From NCBI GenBank assembly GCA_002633025.1, contig NMRB01000011.1, positions 202,060 through 266,059 on the forward strand: a DNA stretch of 64,000 nt. Reading direction: 5' to 3'. A program made the translations under genes and the position numbers. Shown here piece by piece: positions 1-12,700 of this stretch (positions within the stretch are counted from its first letter, which is position 1; each line of letters begins with the position of its first letter). The notes beneath the pieces were generated by a model. It was not told where the DNA came from, did not search any database, and saw only the letters and a list, made by a program, of their open reading frames with translations. The stretch is from Notospermus geniculatus (lineage: Eukaryota; Nemertea; Pilidiophora; Heteronemertea; Lineidae).

Positions 1-645
1 ACGTTTGAAGTCAAATCAGGCCGAAATTTGACGTGCATGTAAAGGTCATCTAGAGGGAGGTAAATATCAAATTTGAGCACTCTGCGTCAAGCCGTTCCCG
101 AGTAATAGCACTTCCTTGATTTTCAGGTTACGCCACCTGGCGGCCATATTGGATATCCAATCGGGCCGAAACTTGGTATTTTATAAGGTACCCCTCCAAT
201 GCATGTTTATGCAAGATATGAAGTCGCTCGGTGAAATAATGACAAACTTTGGCAGGTTCGTTACTTTTGTCGAACTTTGACCTCTGTGACCTTGAAAAGT
301 AGGTCAAATCAAAAACCCGTTATATATGTTATGTATCCTTATTAGCTACACCTATGATAAAAATTTGGAGATGATCTAGTCATTAGTTCAGGAGTTATTG
401 CACTTTTTGTGTTTTTGGTTTCCGCCACCTGGTGGCCAAGCTGAGAGTCGGATCGGACCGAAACTTGGTGTCGTGGGTCATCTGACCTAGGGGTATATAT
501 GTACCAAGTTTCAGATCAATAGCTCCAGCGGTTACGAAACGTGCCCTGCTAACGGACAACGACGGACGACGACGACGGACGACGACGACGACGGACGACG
601 GACGCACAGCCATTGTATAAGCTCACCACGGTGAGCTAAAAATGG
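1..645 (+). repeat. Interspersed repeat with internal duplication, GACGGAC tract and terminal hairpin
   Basis: Two diverged copies of a unit (TTCCGCCACCTGGTGGCC ... CCGAAACTTGGT) occur about 285 bp apart, near 98-180 and 385-470. Then come a (GACGGAC/GACGAC)n tract (556-605) and a palindrome AGCTCACCACGGTGAGCT (621-638). The hairpin tail followed by A-rich sequence resembles repeats common in marine invertebrate genomes. Open frames here come from the simple repeat. Confidence 0.6.
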
Positions 646-688
646 CCTTATTTATAGATCAGGTTGACTCCAAAAGCATAGCACTTAC

Positions 689-751
689 CATTTCCATTAT
701 TAAATGTCCACACACAACACACTTCTCTGCTGATTGCTGAAAACCTGAATA
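689..751 (-). CDS. AJUBA: AJUBA-like gene, LIM1-LIM2 junction exon
   Basis: The acceptor is CTTTTTCAG and the donor is GTAAGTGC; the 63 bp are phase 0 at both ends. It encodes YSGFQQSAEKCVVCGHLIME plus M, the linker and first CX2C of LIM2. The next LIM2 exon is not within positions 1-688. Confidence 0.95.
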
Positions 752-3700
752 CTGAAAAAGAAGAAGACACTGATTAGACATTGAAATGAATGAACGAAGT
801 CAAAATACATTTAGTAGTACTTCAGTTCCTTAGCAACATGCCGATAAATGAGTAGGCCTAAATACAGAGGGCAGCCCGCTGATTTCAGAATCTCAATAGC
901 TTGACTTGCATACCATAGGCTTATATCACTCACTTGGAAATAGCACTAAATATCAGTGATAAAAAAAGTTTCAAGGTTGGTCATACAAAGTCAGCCATTC
1001 ACCGCCCCCAACTCAGGTAAATCCAGTAATTAAATCAGGCCAGCCTCATGGCATCCTAATATCAGGTACGAACATTGCTATCAAATCATGCAGGTGTCCA
1101 TTTCATAGCCTACACAGCCCGGAAGCGTTGCTCTTACTGTTGGTGGACTGAGATTGCTCTTAATGCACCTGATGATGTACGCTATGCTTCAATACGGAAG
1201 CTATCATTTGTCTGTAAAGGTTGGCGGAATATCAACATCTATCACTCTGGTCAGATAAACTGTAAAAGAGCCACTTCAGGTTTTGACCCTGACCAGATTT
1301 CAAATGGCCAGAAGAATTTCCCTTGTATCTTCCATGAATCATTATCAAGTTCCCGAGGAACACCTGGAGATGTTAAAGGAGCCCGGTATTGCCACTTTTT
1401 CTCGACAGCCGGCGCCACTCTCTAACCCAAGGGACTACTACGTTGTCAGTGAATTGACCCGATTTACTATGTCTATTTTGTAATGGATTTTTGTAGTTCG
1501 TGTTGCGGCCGCTAGATGGCTCCCTCTACGTCGGCAGTCAAATTACCCATTAGATTTAGAGATCGCATACCGTGGTCCTACTTTAACCTGGTCATCCCAT
1601 AGCGAGCAGTGTGGTGTCTGCCATGGAGGGGACATACCAAAATTTCACCATGGGAAAGTATTATTGACCCGGTGCCAGTTTGGAATGCCAAAGACACAGA
1701 GGGGGGGGGGGGGGTTGGAACCCCTATCGGCGACCAAAGATAACATTTTTTATCGGTAAATTCCAAACATCTTGCTTGTAGCGTAGCGCCCGCCTGTGTC
1801 TCTGATGTAGTCATCGTGATACAATCGTTGCATCGATGATTCCACACTAAAACTCTGTTCCCCTGCTTGGGACAACATCATTGTGTACTATTTCGAAATG
1901 TCTAGGAGGCGCAGCATCCGACTTTCTCAACCTCAGATGCCGGGAAATCACGTCTCAGAGCTTCTAATTTTCAAAATTTTCTTGGGGGAGGTCCGCAGAC
2001 CAGTGGCTTCCGCATGTACCTGCGGAAACCAGCCCTCGAAAAAATCCTGGATCCGCCCCTGAGACAGCTGATCACATGATGTCACTAGCAAGCGAGGAGG
2101 CCAGAAAAGGTCCTGGTGACGGGCACCTGTCCATGGACTTACCAAATAATCTTCCTCACAATACACACGCCCATGCACATTATAAAATGCTTTCCCTCGT
2201 AACGTTCTCCCTGAAAACAAAAAATACGAAATGTGAGCATGTGCCTTATCGACCACCCATGGTAACTTAACAACATACGGAACCCACATTCAAAGACAGT
2301 GAAAATGTATGATTTCATCTGAAGTTGGTCGAAATCAATACATCTTTCAATACTATATGTATGGGCAATTCTGATCAGTTCAATGTGGAACCACAGTCAA
2401 TATTTTTTCTTCAACCGACTGAATAGAATTGTAGGCAGTGGAACAAGATCCAGCTGTGTGGATCTATACCAGTGATGGGTTTTTGGCCGATATTGGGGGA
2501 AGACACCTGCGCTACCCTACCTATCTCTGAACTTCATACACAATAGGTGTATGAAGTGCAGGATGCTCAGGGACGTGGGTCATTGAACCATCTTGAAGAT
2601 GGGGATTTGGCCTATTGGTTAAGGCACGGTCTTATCAAGTAAGAAGAACACCCCTCTATATAACCAGGTTGAGAAACGACAAAATGTCGGATGAAAAGAT
2701 CAGTCAAATTTTGATCAAATCATAAGTTATAATTGTCCACTCTATATGTCAGCGGTATCGTTACAGTATGAACTTTTATAATACACAACTTTTGAAAACA
2801 ATTGATAACCGAAAAGTTGATTTTGGAGGCTGTTTCAGTGGCCCCGCGTGTGCGACACGCTCTCCCAGGGACAAATCGGCAGTACTTCCTCTGGTGGCAG
2901 AATGTAGAACTAAAATAAATTTATCGCAATCTTGTGATATACCTTCTATTTATCGATTGTGAACACTGCATTATACTTTGTATGTAAAATAACGTGCTAA
3001 GGGATATAAATCTTTATTTTCTCTGCATTATTTTGTTGTATATCACAAGATTGCGATTAATTTATTTTAGTTCTACATTCTGCCACCAGAGGAAGTACTG
3101 CCGATTTGTCATGTTTGTCCCTGGGAGAGCGTGTCGCACACGGGGCCACTGAAACAGCCTCCAAAATCAACTTTTCGGTTATCAATTGTTTTCAAAAGTT
3201 GTGTATTATAAAAGTTCATACTGTAACGATACCGCTGACATATAGAGTGGACAATTATAACTTATGATTTGATCAAAATTTGACTGATCTTTTCATCCGA
3301 CATTTTGTCGTTTCTCAACCTGGTTATATAGAGGAGTGTTCTTCTTACTTGATAAGACCGTGGTTAAGGCGTGCTGCCCCCGAGTGCTAGCGATTGATGC
3401 CTTATGCGAGGGTCCGAGTCTGGTAGGAAGCTACATGTATGTCTTTCACCTTAGAAACCTGTTATTATTTCATGCCCGTTAATAGGAGCAGTCAGCCGCG
3501 CATATTGCCAACAGATGGCAGCAAAGTTCTAGCGGACAATTGTACAGGAAAATCTACGTGATTGCTGCTCGATCAATAATGACTGGGTCCGCTATATGCA
3601 TTGAATTGGGCCGTAGTGACACCTATTGGTCAAGTCGCTGACAGCTCCTATTGTATCTCCTTTATATGTAACCCCTTGCATAACATAAAACTGCTTGGGT

Positions 3701-6700
3701 TCGAGATTGGATTACACGCAGGGTGCTCAGGGACGCCTCGTTTAATATGGGTCATTGAACCATCTTAAAGATGGGGATTTGGCACCTGAGTGCTGGCGAT
3801 CGATACCTTATGCAAGGGTCCGTGGGTTTGAGTCGGGTTGGAAGCTTTGTCTTTCACCATAGAAACCTGTTATTATTTCATACACAATGGGTGATATGAA
3901 TAAAACCTAGCACTTTTTCTTCAGATTTGTACAGCATAACGTAGTGCATTTGTACTGCAAAATCCAAGTAAAAGCATTTACTAGTTATTATTCATATGCC
4001 CCAATATCCACAGAAAGTTTCTAAGGAGGATTAACCCCCTACAATGAAGAAGAAAGATTGGCTCTGCACACTGAGGTCTCTGACCAGTTGTTCTCAATGT
4101 GAGGATTTCTTAGTGTATCATTGAGTTGATAGGTGGCAGCACTGGGGATTGGTTGCAATGTCAACTTACCACATGAACAGCACACAAAACAACTGGTATG
4201 AAAGAGATTTCCCATGGCTTGGCAGGCATCCTGAGCCCCTGTCACCTTCTCGCCACACTGGTAACATTGCCCTGGAAAATATGAAAGAAAATTGTCATGA
4301 ATAGAGTGCTGGCAATTGCCTTATGTGACAATCCGCGGGTTCGAGTCTGGTAGGAAGCTATGTCTTTCACCTTAGAAACCTGTTATTATTTCATGTCATG
4401 AATAGAATGGTTTTATAACGTTAGATGTAGTGGTGTACCCCGCAGGTCCTGCCTTATGGAAAATGCAGGGGATGTCTTGCTGTCACCGTAGCTGGGGTTG
4501 AGTGGGAAGAATGGTTGGATGAATTTGAAGAGGAGATGCAGACACAGAAGGTCCACACAGACCCACCAAGGGTGTTCTGATACCTTGCAGGAGCAGGAGA
4601 ATGGGCATTTTGGGGTTGCCTTGCTTGAGCATCTGAAACGTGATAAACTTTCAAAGATTTGGCTTTAAAAGTGGCCTTTTTTACCTGAATGCCATTTTCG
4701 AAGCTTTGCTCAGAAAAGTCAACGACAGAACTATACGGCGCATAATGTCCTTCAGTGAAGGGCTGTGATTGGTCAGATAGCATTGGCGGTAAAACACTGA
4801 TTACAGAACCAAATGGAAGATGGCGCGAGCGCTGCCTGAGCAGACGATAGTCGGCAAATGCAGTTTGTGAAATAGGGTAACAACTTTTTTGAAGATCTCC
4901 ACTTTTAGCATGTTTAGGGGAAATGCATGAGATTACACACAACTGAGTTGAACTCGCACGACTGCGGGAGAACAGGTGTAGATGTGCGAGTCTCCCGCGA
5001 AATGCGTGAGACTTAGCAGGTCTGTCCACACAACAGCAGGGACCGGTTTGGCATCCTCCCACAGCAGGGGTTTTTTCCTCGCTCCTCTTCATCCACTCAC
5101 ACATGCGAGTATATGAAGAGGAGTGAGAGCAAATCCCTGCTATGGGAGGATGGGGTACTGTGCCTCCGCCCTATGGGAGAAGGCGGAGATAGATGAACCT
5201 GTCAATGAGAACAAAGAGTTGGTAAAAAGAATGTTCACGATCTGACGAGAATAAAAATTTATGTCTCCATTTATGTCTCCACTTGTGTCTCTAAACTTTT
5301 CAACAGCAACAACCATTGAAGACGTACAATTATAAAGAGACGCCATACAACATGATGTCAATGCAATAGAAGCAAACTCCACTAAGTCCCATCGGAAACC
5401 ACTCTATCATCCTGATCTTGCCAGTATTAACTGCCTAGACCCTGGAGGAATTGACAAAGTGCTGTAAAATTATAGATACTGGTGGAAAGTAATCTTGGAA
5501 ACCACGAGGGAAATCTACATGTGGATTTCAACCCTGGGTAAATGCTATTGATTACAATGAGATGGATGTGTGTTGGAGACACAGAGATGAGGAGAAGACT
5601 TGGAAATCATGACTCTTCGCTTTTGTCTCATTTTATTTCCCTTCCCCACTTTATATAGTGTGTTTGATTTCTTCCACCGGCCAGGCACTAGCGCTTTCTC
5701 AGACATGCGCATTGGAGGCCAATAAAAGAACGCTGTTGTGTAATGGGTGGCGTCCACTAGAGCGCCGACAACATTAGGAAGGGTTGTGGAAGCAAATAAT
5801 GTCATTTCGGCATTCTTTCTGCGTCAATGACTATTGAGCATTTTGCCCTCTGCCGAAAGTGCAGAAACGCCGGGAAATGTTTAGGAATGATAAAGACAGT
5901 GAACGGAATCTTTCAAGAATATGCAGAGAGGTTGTTGAATGAATGCGGATTTACTAATTTTGCATTCTGCGTCTTGTCCGCACCCTAGTGGACGCCAAGT
6001 TTTAGACATGAGTAAAGTGTCATGGCGGATGCGCTCTGATTGTCCGCCATGACACTTTACTCGTGTCTAACATGACAGTGTTTGATTTCTTTTGCACGCC
6101 GTTGTATGCGAGGGCTGTGTATCTACATTTGGAAGTGACATCATGCTCTGCATGCTGGGATACTTCCTGAAGTAACCGGCTCAGGGGGGAGGGTTAGTAG
6201 CGCCTGGTGCAACAGGTCCGACTTGGAGAACTTCCGGTAAATAAAACGCTGTGGTGCCAGGCCAGTGTAGGCGCGAGTAAGAAATAAAACGCACTATTGG
6301 TTTCTTGGTCAGGAGCGCTGCGGTAGCTGTGCCTCATTTCTAAACAGGACTGTCCAATTTTTATCACAGATTATTGGTGAACCACATAAAAACCGTAGAA
6401 AGTACCCCATTGCCATAGAAACGACCACCCTAGGTAAACATGGCAAGATGGATTAGAAAATGAATCAGTCTGTTCAAGACAACAATGACTAACCAATACA
6501 ACAATGGTTATCAACAATAATCAATCTTTCATGATCAACTTGATACATTTATCCTCAAGTGCCCGTCCAACGGGAATGGACCAATTGCTGAAGTAGAATC
6601 CTTCGGTTTGTGGAACTGGTTTTCTTTCTGATCAAAACAAAGGCAAAGACTACCGTTCTTTTGGTCCAGACTTGGTGGAAGTCTGGGTTTCTCCAACAGA

Positions 6701-9700
6701 GCACTAGGCTACGGGTATGCAATTTCGCATGCGACAGGGCAACACATGCGATTTATGCTTTGAGAGCCTTTGTTTGCGTGCAGTGCGGCAGAAAATAACA
6801 AAGCCTTTGCCGTGCGCGTCAACGCATCGCGACATTCAGTATACCCGTAGCCTTACACTGGACGTCTGGGTTTACCTATGCCTGCCTTTTTTGTGGTAGT
6901 CACCAACCGTTGCCGGAAACGCCATTGCCAGTAGTTGCTTCTAGTCACAAGGCCGATGTGTGCTAGGCTTTAGGTAATTTAAACACGGTGACTGATTTTG
7001 ACTTAGCAGTGTAATCTTTCAGGACACCATGTGTCCTTAGATAATTAGGAAAAGGTGATATGACGGTAAATCCTCTTTCAAGATGGGCAAATCCTCTGTC
7101 ATGACAGTTTGCCACCTGACACTCTCAAATTCGAAAAGACAAGTTTTAAACCCAGTTGGAAAGCATACTGGCAAAAGGCAACAGATTTGACTTCACCTAT
7201 TCAGCAGGAGTTTTTTCAGAATTGATCTAATCCACCACTTTTTCCACCGATATCTAATAAGTCATCAAACAGGAATGTCAGCGTCACTTGTCAGGTGTGA
7301 TTATCAGCTGTCAACTGCACAAGGGAGGTGCCATTCTCATTTAATCAGCGATATTTTAGTCAAATATGCAAACAATATACAGCAAGCAGTCTGTCAACAA
7401 CATTTAGTGTTGTGTGTACATGCATTGTGTTGAACATTTCTAAAAAATCTTAAAGCCCATGTAGGAAGATAAGGTGTGAATTGAATTTTATCTGACAGAA
7501 TGAGTTAAAGGCATGCCTCTGACACGTTTGTATACATCGATGTCAGTGCTTTGATAAATAACTCAGATATTGGTATTTTGATAATAGAATATTCAATTAG
7601 ACATACCAAATGGTAAGTGCATATTTACTAGAAGGATTGTCAATAGGTTGGAAGATGACAAGTGATTTCATGAGATTTTAAATTGACTCCAGAGCTGACA
7701 GACAAATGTGGAGAGGTTTCAGCAAGGAATATGAGGATAAGGAAGCATGAAGACATGTGTTGGATGACATCCCAGGCTCAATATGTTTAGATCAGACAAT
7801 TTGAGACATAAAAGGGTTTAATAATAGACAAATCCCAAATTCCCAGATCTGCGCACTTCGGCTGAAATCATAAACTGGACCTCGACCTGAAACCAGCTGA
7901 CGTGACGCAATCCATGATTCAGCAATGCATCAACCGAGAATTTTAAAGTTGCTCCGCGTATCTTTTTATATCTAGCCTGATTGACAAGATGTATTTTGTT
8001 TCAATGACAAGATGTATTTTGTTTCAATGACAAGATGTATTTTTTTTCAATGACAAGATGTCTTTGTCGACAATGACAAGTGGAAAACTTGTCAATTGAC
8101 AAGACAGAACCTGTCAATTTAAGCATATTCTCAGAACGAGCTCCATCTTGTCAGTACGACAAGAATATTTTTAGAGTGAAGGTGTTACACCTTTTTTGTA
8201 TACATTTCTTAGCCTGAATATCATTAATAAAGGCACAATTTGAGATTTATGACAAAGTTCACATACCCCTTCAATAATTCAGTGCTTTGAGGGTAAATCA
8301 TTAGACATGGTCTAGCTGGCATTGAATCACTGAATTCTTCCATATATTAAGATCTAAATCCAACCACAGTATAATCCAGTTTTAATGTTTTCATGCCCTC
8401 TTAGCATATACATGTATGTCAAAATACGTCAGAGCTGTGTTGCACTCAATGACCTGTAGTTCCTACATACCGACCCCACTCACTGCCCTTAGCACATGTA
8501 GCGCTTCGGTGTCAAAAGTTATGAGGCTTTATCTTGGTGTGAACATGCAAGTTTTTGCAAGTCAGAAATATAGGAGCTGCGTGACGAATTACCCAACATG
8601 TTTTTTTATGTATTCATATCATTTCGACTTTTTTCACAAAGATGATTAATGAACAACAATGTATCAAACTGTCATTTATAGTCTTTGTTCTCAAATAAAA
8701 CATTTACATGTTTATTGAAATTGGATTTCTGCAGCTGAGCAATATCCTGATTTAAAATGGGTGCTTTATAGATCATGCCGTTGTCAGGAAAATGGCCCAA
8801 TTCAATATTTCCATCCCCGTCAATGGATTTGATATCCTTTGCATCAAACAATTTAATCAATTATAGTTGTTACCATCATACAGGACTGGAATATGTTAAC
8901 CAATTTTAACAAATTATGAATGCTTTTAATTATATTAGGCCAAAAAAATAAATGTTCTGTTTCTGGTTTCATGATCAGAAGAAAACTAATGCGGTGATGC
9001 ATTTTTAAAATTTTTTTTTACAAATTTTTAAAAATTTCATAACATGTATTGTATTTCTCTTTGGATTTCACATCTCGAACGATCGTATCATCCCTAGTAG
9101 AATTTTCAACGGCCACTTCTGTTTTCAACCTCACTACCAGGAGTACGGACAAAAATTTCCTGGATCGAGGTTGAATTGCGTGCATTGGTTCCTAATGCCG
9201 CCACCAGGGGATGGAACCCTGGCGGCGGTATTGGGAACCAACAGGTGTTTTTCAACCTCGATCTAGGAAATATTTGCCCGTACTCCTGATAGTGAGGTTG
9301 AAAACGGAAGTGGCCGTTGAAAATTCTACTCGGGGCACTGCGATCGTGCGAGATGTGAAATCGGTGTACAGTAAAACCTCTGTTAGTGAACACCTCCGAA
9401 TAGTGAACAACCCCTGAATAACGAACGTTCATTTTCGGTCCCAATTATTTCTAATGCATTAACCATTGCATTAACCGGGCCCTACTCATAATGAACACCT
9501 CCATATAGTGAACATTTTTCCGGTCCTAAAGGCATTCACTATATGGAGGTTTTACTGTATTTAGACTCAACCCTCCATCAAAACATCGATGATACCAGCA
9601 TCCGCTAACAGACAGACGACAACATGCAACCCTCCTCATCTTTCTACTTGACATCAACCCGTTGCTAAAAACGACGTCTTACAATACTATAATATGACGT

Positions 9701-12700
9701 CACACAATTATCAAACACTCATAGCTTATCAGATGAGTAACTGGTGGATCCTCTTTCAGATTACACAGGAAAATAACGGCTTCCTAAATAGGACTGGGTG
9801 ACTAAGCGACATCCATCAAACACTCCAAGAACAATACAATCTTTTTTCAGATTGACTCTCTTTTGCATTTGCCTATAGTCTGCGTGGGGAAAAGATCAAT
9901 GAGAATGTAACAACGGCAAATCCTGAGGCAGATGAGATGACACAGATGCTGGGGAGGCTATTTCGCTGATTGACTGCTTTGTGGAAGAAAGTGGTATTAC
10001 TCTCGCAGTTGCTTCTATGAGTGAAATGTACGTACAAGACCTGTAGGAGATCAGAAGAATCTTCAATATATGTTATCAGAAGTTTCATATCAAGTCTGTT
10101 CATGACAGCAATTCTACATAGAATATGGACTACACCACATCAAATTTTGTTCGAGGGCTGAGCATGCACTAAATACATGTATGGCATCACAGTTCAACAG
10201 ATAATATTCGGTGCAGCAGCATCACACTTGCGACTGGAGACAACTAGTCGCCACTGACCTACTGGCGGTGACTGATCAGTCGCCATAAACTGTCATGTAT
10301 GCACCCTTGCGACTCGCTGGAACTGAGATTTTGTCAGTCGCCACGAGTTGCACATGTTCAACTTTCTAGCAACTAGTTGTACCCAAATTCGTTCAGCCGC
10401 TGCAATGTACATGGGCTTGCGACTGATCAGTGCCAGTTTTCTGAGCGAAACCTAGTCTCGTCGAGTCTCAAAATGCACATGGATCACCAAGCCTGCCGCA
10501 ATCTAACAGGATCACGGACCTTTAAATCTTGGCACCTGATGCTATCGTCAGAAGGTGAAAGGCACACATTTATATTTCACACCAATTTGAACATCGGAAG
10601 CCCTTCACATCATTTAGCCCCACCAATTAACATGCTATCAATTAATAACATCAGAGCTGCGGCATTAATTGGTGTTATCCGATCGTTAACATCTAATCTA
10701 TGCTTTCCATCCAGCTCAAGGGATCTGAGTTTTGCAACATCCGGGCAGAAATCCCACCAACCTGCCAAAGAATGCAGAACTGACTAACAGACCTCAGCTC
10801 TCACAGGAATACATCACAAGTATCAAATTCAATTTGAACAACTAAATGGATTGGCTATGGATACAAAATGGATGAAAAAGCTCTTAAGAACTGCCTACTG
10901 TTTCAACTCATTAGATTTGTTCATATTCAAGAGGTCAAGGTGACTATTTTGACCTTGGAAGGAATGACCTTGCCTAGGATGAGAGGTCAAGGTCACTCTT
11001 TTTGGCTACAATGGATTGGCTCTGGAAACAAAATGGACGAAAAAGCTCTTAAGAACTGAGAATAGTTTCAACTCATTAGATTTGTTCATATTCAAGAGGT
11101 CAAGGTCACTATTTTTGACCTTGAAAGTAATGACCTTGTCTAGAATGAGAGGTCAAGGTCACTCTTTTTCACCTTGCATGCAATTACCTTTTCTGGGATG
11201 GCAGATATTTGCCCTTCTCAATAACACTGATTGAATATTCTGAGGAGACATTTTAAGTAGACCTAATAGGCTACTTGAAAACTGGGTTCTTCTGGCATAG
11301 TAACAGACAGGTAGGCCTACAAAAGCTGTGTCAAAAAACCTTGGTCGCTTCCTGCCTGTGTTTAACCAGGGTCCATTGTCAGAGTGCCAGGCCTAGGCAA
11401 CACACTGCATAACAAACATCGTCCCATCACAAGTCAAGAAGCATTCTTCATACACTGAAATATTTTTATGTCAAGTAGGCCTACTAACTTACAAGCACCA
11501 GAAACGTGCTTCTCACTGGTAGGCCTATCAATGAAAGATGCGTGATAAAAAGCCTCCAAGTAGGTTAATGCAATTCCAAACATAGTACAGATGTTCACCA
11601 TCAAGTTCAGAGACATCATATCAACTTTAGTTTATTAAATCTTATTCTGATACACCAGATATGGAAATAATAAATTTATAGGAAATATAATCAAGCTCAA
11701 AACAAATCTATTTTAGAGTAACGAATTATTTCATTAATCTTGTAAAGAGATATATATGCAATAGGTAGTATTCGTAACTGTCCTTATATAAATCCAAAGA
11801 ACGTAATGAAAGCAAACATGCTAAACTCATGAAAAGCACACTCCAGGCAGAACTGGTCTGCCAAGTAAGACGCTCGGATCATCAAATTTGAGAAACAATG
11901 TGTCGGCCGATCCAATGCGACTTTGGCACTACCACATGGCAGGCGTGCTGCTACATGCATTGACACGGTGACCAGACACTTAAGAGAGCCAGGTAACGCG
12001 AACATGAGATTGCAAAGGTGGAGTTTTATTTCCTTTTGAATTACATTTTGGGCGCATGTCCCCAAATTAATATGGGCGCGTACGACGTTTACCGTCGTAT
12101 GATCCATGCAATGGAAAGGCCTGAATATTGTATTTTGTAGAGTCATTCCGCGGTAGGGCGCGACAAAGTCACGTGCACGTTTCCATCACGGTACCGCGTG
12201 ACGGCCCAGTCTGGTAAGGTGGCACTGCAGTCGTCCACACGACCTCGAATTGTAGCTAAGAAAGACATAAGGTGGCGCTGTATCATTCGTAACACTTCGG
12301 GTGTTTTCATCATTCTTCGTGTGGATGACTACAGCGCCACCTTATGTCTTTCTTAGCTACAACTAGAGATCACCACAACGACTAGAGAATATGACTACAC
12401 AATGTCTTTATTTTGCAGCGCCAAGTGACATGCAATATTTGTGAAGTTATGACAGTAAGCATTACCACTTCTCATCATTCCCTACAGGAACTGCCAACTC
12501 TACAGGTTGAGGAGATGTGAGTCACTCCTGTTGATCAGCTGGTGATAAAAATTCCAATATCGTCGGGAGATGTGGAAGCAAGGTTTGATACACGAAACAT
12601 CTCTTCAGGACTATCAAGATGCAAGTTGCCTAGCGCTTTCATACAAGTACATTGAGGGTACTTTTCAAAGGATGAATAGACTGAGATGTTGGTATGAAAT

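Larger units (their letters stand above)
752..2142. other. AJUBA-like intron: two mobile elements, no gene
   Basis: This intron separates exons 689-751 and 2143-2210. It holds a TTAAAGGAGC-family MITE (1373-1586) and a 5-bp-TSD element (1697-2061), whose right edge is only 81 bp from the exon. The small open frames around 1075-1480 have no recognisable domain. Confidence 0.7.
2211..4169. other. AJUBA-like intron: SINEs and a large foldback
   Basis: This intron contains three copies of one SINE family, a 736-bp foldback inserted in one of them, and a MITE at 3481-3652. No additional exon was recognised. Confidence 0.7.

Noticed and set aside
3400-3430. Possible tRNA gene
   Set aside because: A- and B-box-like motifs are present, but there is no complete cloverleaf; repeated copies with a common tail show it is a SINE.
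4454-5104. 216-codon open frame on the minus strand
   Set aside because: No domain, unusual Cys/Ser composition, and it lies within the AJUBA-like intron next to small inverted repeats. Not enough to call a gene.
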